From: Porphyra umbilicalis
Taxonomy: Eukaryota; Rhodophyta; Bangiophyceae; Bangiales; Bangiaceae
NCBI GenBank assembly: GCA_002049455.2
Contig: KV918797.1
Span: 62,001-126,000, forward strand
Direction of reading: 5' to 3'
Length of the DNA: 64,000 bases
A model generated the notes under the pieces. The model was not told the origin of the DNA. It did no database searches and saw only the letters and a program-made list of their open reading frames with translations. Shown here piece by piece: positions 54,401-61,133 of the stretch. Every line of letters starts with the position of its first letter. Position 1 is the stretch's first letter. Position numbers and translations under genes: made by a program.

Positions 54401-55936
54401 TCAGTCATCATAGCGATGAAGGAAGTGGCATGCCAGCATGGCCCATGGTGTGGGATTTGCATCCCTTGAGTCTGCTGATAAAAGCACTTCGTACTCGAAA
54501 CATGCACGTATGAAAGTAGCGTACCAACTGGTGTTGGTCCATTGTGGTATTACCACGGTTGCTTCCTCAGTGGTTGTTACCAAGCGTCGAAGGACTGAGT
54601 CCAAGTGTTGTACCGGAGGTACCAGAAACCCGTTGGGGAGCACTGGTACAGGGGGATCGCTCCCGATCAGTGTCGCCTGCGCGGACTTCGGCCACACATA
54701 TGAGTACGGACCGTAAACACGGTTCAGCCGAGGGAAATGCCGCAAGGCGAGTTGGGGGTCATACGCAAAGTTGCGCGTCATGGACGGCAGAGTGGACTTG
54801 AGCCACGCAACAGGAATTCCTTCCTTAAGTGCAACGTCTGTACTTGACTCTGTCCACGCGACGTCGGCATGGATAACTCCGTCACCGGTAACATGGACAT
54901 GTTGGATAGTGGGTATCCACGTGGAGTCCATGACGATGCTGGCCACGGTTGTGAGCCCGGCCTGTCGGCGACTTCGTCGCGTTGGCGTTTGCCACTCGTA
55001 CCCCGGTACATGCTTCTTCTTCTGTCGAGGGAAACGCACCACCAGGTTGCGGGGGAGGGTCTCCAGGGGTTCCCAGGTGTCGTCTTTCGACCCGTAGTCG
55101 AACCAGCGCACCTTAGCGCTAAAGCTGTCACCCGTCTGGCGTAAGCCTAGGAGTTTGTTGATCACATACTCATCGGCAGTTGCCGGGGTTGACTTGCGTT
55201 GGTCTAGACCATCTAGCAAGGGGTGTGGAACCCTGTCCGTCGTCGTTGGACGAGGAGCTGGGGTGACCTGGTCACTGCTGACGCGTTTCTCCTCGCCGTC
55301 AATGTCAATGACAAACGTGGAGGCGTCCGCGTTTGCGTCAACGACCACGAAGCGGCCAATGGCTTTGCTTTGCAGCTTGTTTTGCCGATCGTGGTTGGTC
55401 GTGTATACGTAGTCGCCGATCTTGACGTCCGCATTGCGGGTTGCGACCCGATGGTCGAAGTTACGTTTGTAACGTTGTTGCGTCTTACGCAAGGCCTCGA
55501 CCACGATGGGGATCTGCTTGCGCAGGCGGGCCATGAACTCGCGCTTGCGAGCTAGGGGTGACCCATCCTTGAGCGTTCCCTTATTGGTAAGCGGAGTGCC
55601 CGGGGGCAAGTTGCGAACCGTGAGGTTGGGGATCCGCCTCGGGATAACGAGCTCAAATGGGGCAATGCCCGTCGACCGATGTGGTTGGCTATTATACGCC
55701 ATGGTGATTACCGGGAGTAGCTCATCCCATCGTGATGGGTCGTCGGCGACGTAGTGTCGCAGCTGCGTAGCCATGGTACGGTTGTACCGTTCAACTTGCC
55801 CATTGGTTTGGGGATGATACGCCGTGGTGAGAACCGTTTCAATGCCAAGCATTTTCATCACAGCGATGAAGAAGTTCGACATGAACTGGGGCCCTTGGTC
55901 CGATAGGATCCGGTCCGGTGGCCCGTAGGCTGACAT
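54401..55936 (-). CDS. pol: pol, C-terminal part: integrase core, chromodomain and extra tail
   Basis: This continues the pol frame directly after the TGA at 55937-55939. It begins with the integrase segment carrying the second Asp (RILSDQGPQF) and the catalytic Glu (NGQVERYNRT), then the C-terminal integrase part. A chromodomain follows at about residues 265-315 (EYVINKLLGLR ... KVRWFDYGSKDDTWEPLETL). An additional ~190 residues with VVIPQWTNTSWYATF near the end have no role I can name. Chromodomains direct integration to marked chromatin in related elements. It is separated from the rest of pol only by the stop codon, so it is not an independent gene. Confidence 0.9.
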   Translation of the reverse strand: MSAYGPPDRILSDQGPQFMSNFFIAVMKMLGIETVLTTAYHPQTNGQVERYNRTMATQLRHYVADDPSRWDELLPVITMAYNSQPHRSTGIAPFELVIPRRIPNLTVRNLPPGTPLTNKGTLKDGSPLARKREFMARLRKQIPIVVEALRKTQQRYKRNFDHRVATRNADVKIGDYVYTTNHDRQNKLQSKAIGRFVVVDANADASTFVIDIDGEEKRVSSDQVTPAPRPTTTDRVPHPLLDGLDQRKSTPATADEYVINKLLGLRQTGDSFSAKVRWFDYGSKDDTWEPLETLPRNLVVRFPRQKKKHVPGYEWQTPTRRSRRQAGLTTVASIVMDSTWIPTIQHVHVTGDGVIHADVAWTESSTDVALKEGIPVAWLKSTLPSMTRNFAYDPQLALRHFPRLNRVYGPYSYVWPKSAQATLIGSDPPVPVLPNGFLVPPVQHLDSVLRRLVTTTEEATVVIPQWTNTSWYATFIRACFEYEVLLSADSRDANPTPWAMLACHFLHRYDD

Positions 55937-58867
55937 TCACGCGTCGATGATGGCTGACGCCACTGACATAGCCGTGATTCGCCGCAAGGCGACGCACTTG
56001 GTGAGCTTGGCGAAGCGGTCGGTGATAACCAAGATGAAGCGGTTGTTCTTCTTGGAGGCCGGGATGGGCCCAAAGATGTCAACGGATAGCTCCGTGAGAG
56101 GCTCGGTAGCCTGGAACAGGGTCAAGGGCGTGGTGTGTCGCCGCAAGGCGAGGCGGTTTTGCGCACACGTTGTGCATTTGGTGATGGTCGAATGAATATC
56201 CGTCACCACTGAAGGCCAGTAGTATGCCTTGCGCATGGTGTAATACATCCGGTTCATACCAGGATGGGCGGCCACGGTTGCGTGGTGCTCGAGGGTCAAC
56301 ACGCGTTCGCGTAGCGACTTTGGAATAACCAGTTGATTGCCGTAAGGCGCACGGCGGTACAGAGCGTGATGCTCATCGCGGAAGAAGGCCTTGGCCGTTC
56401 CGCGCTCCACGCGAGTGGACATCTCGACGCAGAAGTCGTCTGTTTGTTGTGCTTCGACAACATCGTCGAACTCCACCGGTTCCGGTGTGTCGGTACCCGT
56501 GTACCTCCCCGTTCTTAAGCCGTTGGCCGTCTCGGCCAACGCCAGACAAGGTCTATCATCGTGGATATCTTCTGGCGGCGCCACCGTAGAGGCGCGCGAC
56601 AGGAAGTCGGGCAAGTGGTGCGATGCACCTGGTTTATAAACCATCTCGAATGTGTATTCGGAGAGGCGAAGTCGCCATCGCATCAAGCGTCCGCTTGAGT
56701 CGGTTGTGCTGTAGATCCAGCTAAGTGCTTGGTGATCCGTTCGGATGAGGAACCGTTGTCCGTCGAGGAAGTGCCTCAACTTGAGGACAGCCCACACCAC
56801 GCCGAGGCATTCTCGCTCCGTGGTGGAGTAGTTTTGCTCTGCAGCAGTGAGTCCTCGGCTCCAATACCCGACAGGGTGAAGCAGTTCGCCCGGCTCCTCT
56901 TGGCGGAGGGTACAACCAACTTGGTCGGCGCATGCGTCCACGTCAACGACGAGCTTCCGATTGGCCTTCGGCAAGGCACGTACCGGTGGGCACAACAGTG
57001 CGTTGCGGAGGTCCTCGAAGGCGGCGATAGCCACGTCCGTCGGTGGTGGTAAATCCGGTGGGATCTCGGCCCTAGTCAGGGCGTTCAGGGGCTTTGCTCG
57101 TTTGGAAAAGTCTTTGACAAACCGTCGATAGACGTTGCACATGCCCAAGAAGCTTTTCAGCTGGGTCTTTGTGGTTGGGAACTTGGCATGCTTCAGAGCA
57201 TCCACGTTCTTGTTGTGCACGTGCAGTTGCCCGGGGCGGACAATGTGTCCTAGGTACTCGACCTCATCGGAGAACCACGTACACTTTTCCAAGTTGAGGG
57301 TGACCCCGGCTTCACGGAGACGGTGAAGAACCGTGTCAACGTCTTTGACGTGTTGTTCCGCGTTTGCGGAGAAGATGATGACATCGTCTAAGGAGACGAG
57401 GCATATCTGCCACTTCAAACCCGAGAGGATAATATCCAACGCGCGCTGAAAGGTAGCGGGCGCGTTCGTCAAGCCGAAAGGCATGGATAACCAGTGGTAT
57501 ATACCACAATGCGTTGTGAACGCTGTCTTCTCTTGGTCTTCCTTGCGTAAGGGTACTTGCCAGTACCCCGCGGTGCAGTCGAGGGACGTGAACACCTGGG
57601 CATCTCCCAAGGAGTCGAGGCAGTCCTCCATCCGAGGCAAGGGATAAGCATTCTTCTTGGTGATGTTGTTTAACCGACGATAGTCGACACAGAATCGGGC
57701 CTTGCCGTTCTTCTTTGGTACGATTACCACGGGGCTTGCCCAAGCACTATGGCTAGGGGCAATGACGTTGAGCTTCAACATCTTGTTGATCTGATCAGCG
57801 ATGATCTGCCGTTTGAACGGCCCGGTGCGGTAGGGTTGGGCCCGTATGGGCAGAGCGTCGGGAGGAGTGACGATGGCGTCCTCCGTAGCACGAATGACGC
57901 CAAGGGTTCCATCCCACATAGACGAATGCGTCTTAAGCATGTCTCGAATCTGCTTGTGCAGGTACTCGGGTGCCTCAATGAGGTCGAGGTCCTCGCGTGG
58001 GTCACGACTCGCGTCGTCCGATGAGTTATCGGTTCCATCCTTTGGGTTGTTGTCATCCAAGACGGCGGAAAGCATCGGCCCTTGGTAGGGTTCTGCGAAC
58101 CCCAAGGTTGAGTTCTTGCGAACAATGACTTGGTCCTTGCCGAAGTTGCATAACTTGACCAGGAATGGTTCGTCCGGTTTGACGATGGCGATGCCGCGGG
58201 CGACTGCCATGGACTTGTGTCGGCACAGCCGAATGTTCGGTGTGATGGTAACCATACCAGGCGTGTCGCACGTGGCCATGATCCACTCCTCCTTGTGTCC
58301 GTTGACACGCACCTGTTTGCAGGCTCGAACCCGAGCGGGTTTATCTTGCCAGTGGCGGTCCCACGCGCTGTCGTTAAGACAAGCTAAGATCGGCGTTGGC
58401 CGAGGTTGCTCTTCCGTGCATCGCACGTGCTCTTGCCAGACGATCTTGCGCAAGCGCGGCAGAATGCCCTCGATGTTTTGTTCAATGAACTCGGTGCCAA
58501 GAATGCACGGGACTGACAAGTTGTCGGCAACGAGGAATCGGTCAAATAGACGCACACCTCCGGTGTCTACATACAGATGTATGACATACTTCGTCACAAG
58601 ACGATTGTTGTTTGCATCTCGGATGCGCGGAAGCGTAGTCAACTCTTCGGCGTAAGTCATCCAGTTCGAAGGAAGAACACTAGTTCGCACTATGTTCACC
58701 CCGGCGCCCGTGTCTAAGACAGGGCGGCAACTTCGCATTATGCGCAGGCATGGGCCTAACGTGGCTGCGATCTCATAGTGCCGAAGGGCACGACGTAAGA
58801 GTCTTGTCACCGTACGCTTTCGCGTTCCGCCGGGCAACCCCAAGTCGGGCACCCGGCCTAGACGTTT
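55937..58867 (-). CDS. pol: pol: protease, reverse transcriptase, RNase H, integrase N-terminus
   Basis: The frame is open from before the end of gag to TGA 55937-55939. Counting from the first non-overlapping start-like codon (58852), there is an aspartic protease motif (LDTGAGVN, Asp 47), reverse transcriptase with WASPVVIVPKKNG, VDYRRLN, TSLDCTAGYWQ and FGLTNAPATFQ, and the polymerase motif reading SLDD at 487-490 where the family has YxDD. RNase H shows VDVDACADQVG, TTERECLGVVWA and RTDHQALSW. Integrase shows an HHCC finger (HHATVAAHPG ... CTTCAQNR) and the first catalytic Asp in SVDIFGPI. The TGA falls between the first and second catalytic acids. Pol lies -1 relative to gag. Confidence 0.93.
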   Translation of the reverse strand, partial: KRLGRVPDLGLPGGTRKRTVTRLLRRALRHYEIAATLGPCLRIMRSCRPVLDTGAGVNIVRTSVLPSNWMTYAEELTTLPRIRDANNNRLVTKYVIHLYVDTGGVRLFDRFLVADNLSVPCILGTEFIEQNIEGILPRLRKIVWQEHVRCTEEQPRPTPILACLNDSAWDRHWQDKPARVRACKQVRVNGHKEEWIMATCDTPGMVTITPNIRLCRHKSMAVARGIAIVKPDEPFLVKLCNFGKDQVIVRKNSTLGFAEPYQGPMLSAVLDDNNPKDGTDNSSDDASRDPREDLDLIEAPEYLHKQIRDMLKTHSSMWDGTLGVIRATEDAIVTPPDALPIRAQPYRTGPFKRQIIADQINKMLKLNVIAPSHSAWASPVVIVPKKNGKARFCVDYRRLNNITKKNAYPLPRMEDCLDSLGDAQVFTSLDCTAGYWQVPLRKEDQEKTAFTTHCGIYHWLSMPFGLTNAPATFQRALDIILSGLKWQICLVSLDDVIIFSANAEQHVKDVDTVLHRLREAGVTLNLEKCTWFSDEVEYLGHIVRPGQLHVHNKNVDALKHAKFPTTKTQLKSFLGMCNVYRRFVKDFSKRAKPLNALTRAEIPPDLPPPTDVAIAAFEDLRNALLCPPVRALPKANRKLVVDVDACADQVGCTLRQEEPGELLHPVGYWSRGLTAAEQNYSTTERECLGVVWAVLKLRHFLDGQRFLIRTDHQALSWIYSTTDSSGRLMRWRLRLSEYTFEMVYKPGASHHLPDFLSRASTVAPPEDIHDDRPCLALAETANGLRTGRYTGTDTPEPVEFDDVVEAQQTDDFCVEMSTRVERGTAKAFFRDEHHALYRRAPYGNQLVIPKSLRERVLTLEHHATVAAHPGMNRMYYTMRKAYYWPSVVTDIHSTITKCTTCAQNRLALRRHTTPLTLFQATEPLTELSVDIFGPIPASKKNNRFILVITDRFAKLTKCVALRRITAMSVASAIIDA

Positions 58868-60504
58868 TTCGAGTCGTCCACGGCGTCGGCCGGATGCTCG
58901 ACTTCGTCTTCCTCGACGTTACCGTCGGCAAGGGCATGAACGCCGATAGGCGGTTGCCGACGCTCGCGAAGGCGATAAGGCTCGGCACATTGTGCCGCGA
59001 AGTGCCCCGGCTTGTTACAGTTGCAACAGATGTCAGCCCGATTGGCTTGAGGGACGGCGGCCCGAGGGGGCGGCGGGGTGCGAACCGGTGTGAACGGTCG
59101 TTCCGTCGTCGTCCGCTGGTCTTGTGTCGCGTAAGCGACTTTGATCGCCGTTGGGCGGGTAATCTTGAGTTGCAAACGCAACTTGTTGGTGCCGTCCCAG
59201 TCCATCTGGGCGGTGGCGACCGTCTCGGACAGGGTTCGGTCGGGGACCTGGTCGTTCAGTACCCGGACTTGCGCTTGCACAAGGTCCGAAAGACCAGTGA
59301 TGAAGACGTCCATAACGTCTTGGATGTCGAACAAACCGTTCGGGAGGTCGCATTGCGTTTCCACGCGATGACCAAAGGCCGTGGGCGCCTCGTTGTCTTG
59401 TTGCTTCATCGTAATGATGTCTTGATAGGCGTTAGCCATGGTTGCGTGTGTCGCATACTTCGAAAGAAGCCAGTTGACGGCATCTCTGTAGGTACGGATG
59501 GCGTAACGCTTACGTCCGAGTGTGCTGTTAAGCGCGCCGGAGAAGGCCATCTTGGCGTTGCCGGCTAGTCGAAAGACCATAAGCGGAAGGGCTTGACCGT
59601 GCGTCAGCCCAGCCGCGTCGCACGCGCGGAGAAAGGTCGTCAAGAACGTGAAGATGCCCAAGGGCAGGGCTCCCGTGAATGGCTGTTGCCCATGGAACGC
59701 TCCGTCCAAACGTTTGTTGAGACGGTGCGACCGCTGTGCCTCTTTAGGCGTATACGTCAGTTGACGGCGGATCAGGAAGTACGTCCTGTAGTCCAGGAGT
59801 GTCTCGAAGCGGCTATTAGCCGGGCGGATCACCTTGATCCTATCGGCTTTTTCAAGTCGCTCCTTCCGTTTGGTGGGGGTCGTCGGGCGCTTGCGCGCGG
59901 CCGCGTCCGACTCGCTCGAGCTTTCGCTCGGCGAGGACCCACTTGGGGGCGACGGCGGGTGTGGGGGCCCGTGGCCATCGTCCGAAGAGGACGTGTCCGT
60001 CGCGTTGGGGTTGTCGTCGTCTGACGACGTCGGGCTTGACCCAGACGCGGAATCGTCGGAAGATGAGGAAAGCGCGGCGTTAGCCGGAGCGTCCTTGCGG
60101 ACGGACTTGTCCTTGATCACCTTGCTCGTCTTCTTGACGTCCTTGGTCTTGTCGCCCGACTGGCGGCGAGACTTAGCCACACGGCGTTCCTCCTCATGGG
60201 AGTGGACCTTGCGCAGGGCCTCGACGTCGTCGACCAACTTGTCATTGGCTCGCGCCAGAGACTCGTTAGTCTGTTCTTGGGCCGTTAGGCGTCGCTTAAG
60301 TGCTTCAACGGCCGCCTTCAGGCTCTTCACCACCTGCATCTGCCCAGAGGCGGCTTTATCCGCAGGGATGGGAGGAGTTGGAGCACCGTCCGTGAGGGCG
60401 TCGGAGGCGGCAGGAGTGCCTTGTCCCCCGCCCGGCGGCCGGTAGCCAGATGGCAACTTGCCGTCTCTGGCTCGCCGAGTGCCGCCGGTACCACCAGTAG
60501 ACAT
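58858..60504 (-). CDS. gag: gag polyprotein
   Basis: A 548-residue ORF. A coiled coil is predicted at about residues 55-105 (VKSLKAAVEALKRRLTAQEQ), then a Ser/Asp-rich spacer and basic RKRPTTPTKRKERLEK. A capsid-like helical domain of about 250 residues follows (GALPLGIFTFLTTFLR ... AYQDIITMKQQDNEAP), then a CCHC zinc knuckle CCNCNKPGHFAAQC. It stops with TAG 58858-58860. It forms the particle and packages element RNA. Pol overlaps its last codons in the -1 frame. Confidence 0.93.
   Translation of the reverse strand: MSTGGTGGTRRARDGKLPSGYRPPGGGQGTPAASDALTDGAPTPPIPADKAASGQMQVVKSLKAAVEALKRRLTAQEQTNESLARANDKLVDDVEALRKVHSHEEERRVAKSRRQSGDKTKDVKKTSKVIKDKSVRKDAPANAALSSSSDDSASGSSPTSSDDDNPNATDTSSSDDGHGPPHPPSPPSGSSPSESSSESDAAARKRPTTPTKRKERLEKADRIKVIRPANSRFETLLDYRTYFLIRRQLTYTPKEAQRSHRLNKRLDGAFHGQQPFTGALPLGIFTFLTTFLRACDAAGLTHGQALPLMVFRLAGNAKMAFSGALNSTLGRKRYAIRTYRDAVNWLLSKYATHATMANAYQDIITMKQQDNEAPTAFGHRVETQCDLPNGLFDIQDVMDVFITGLSDLVQAQVRVLNDQVPDRTLSETVATAQMDWDGTNKLRLQLKITRPTAIKVAYATQDQRTTTERPFTPVRTPPPPRAAVPQANRADICCNCNKPGHFAAQCAEPYRLRERRQPPIGVHALADGNVEEDEVEHPADAVDDSKNV
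58864..58870 (-). promoter_or_regulatory. candidate -1 ribosomal frameshift site
   Basis: The minus strand reads G AAA AAC, two codons before the gag stop. A -1 slip there enters the pol frame exactly (next codon CGT, then CTA GGC CGG). GAAAAAC is an imperfect slippery heptamer, so the site is plausible, not proven. Confidence 0.45.
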
Positions 60505-60714
60505 ACTGGGACCTGAACAAAGTGTTCCGACTTGGCTTACGCCCTGCGCGCCAACGTCGGAGATCTCAACCGTGATGCCCCCGGCACCACGCCCACAAGT
60601 CGATGGCTTACGCCCCGCGCGCCAAGCGACCGTATCGACACCGTCACAATGCCACGAGGCAGCGAGAAAGTTCTCGGGGACACCGTGCCGCGAGGCATGA
60701 TGAAGGCGAGGGTA

Positions 60715-60732
60715 TCCCCTGCTGCTCCACCA
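60715..60732 (-). other. probable primer binding site
   Basis: Two bases inside the 5' LTR the minus strand reads TGGTGGAGCAGCAGGGGA, starting with the TGG expected to pair with a tRNA 3' CCA. The tRNA is not identified. Confidence 0.55.
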
Positions 60733-60734
60733 AA

Positions 60735-61128
60735 TGTGGTATTAATAACGTTAGTTCAATTACCAGTGTACTGAGACCGACCGTAGCCAAGCAATAAAGC
60801 GAGTGCTATCGCCGTCGCGGCGAGGAAGAAGACCTTTTGTTGAAGGGCATCCGATGGGGAGCCGGGTGGTGCCCACGACGGCGACCCCGGACCCACGGTG
60901 GTTTAATACAAACAACGGCACTGGTCGATCGACCATCCGATCAAGCGATCTTAATGAGTGCCGGCAGACAGATAAGACAGGCAAGCAAACAAGCAATAAA
61001 AAAATAAACAATGCGGAAGTAACCCCCCAAAGGGCGTGCCACAAGCCGAGTCACACACATCCGTGGATTCGGCCAGTCAAGGGGGCTACTCGTGGCTAAG
61101 TGCCAATTGGTAGCAGAGATATGCTACA
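60735..61128 (-). repeat. 5' LTR (right on plus strand)
   Basis: 394 bp, about 98% identical to the left LTR (about nine substitutions, no indels). Confidence 0.96.
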
Positions 61129-61133
61129 AGGGG
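61129..61133 (+). repeat. target-site duplication, right
   Basis: AGGGG, matching 52262-52266. The array minisatellite resumes in register with GTCCGGGGGG. Confidence 0.95.

Larger units (their letters stand above)
52267..61128 (-). mobile_element. Ty3/gypsy chromovirus, complete but mutated
   Basis: An 8862-bp LTR retrotransposon on the minus strand. It has two 394-bp LTRs (TGT...ACA) and a 5-bp AGGGG target duplication. The minus-strand order is gag, then pol with protease, reverse transcriptase, RNase H, integrase and chromodomain, then a ~1.7-kb repeat-rich 3' region. The RT before integrase order and the chromodomain place it among Ty3/gypsy chromoviruses. The LTRs differ at about nine positions, all in the first ~235 bases as written on the plus strand. 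Pol has one in-frame TGA in integrase and a Tyr-to-Ser change in the RT motif, so this copy is probably inactive. Confidence 0.97.
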
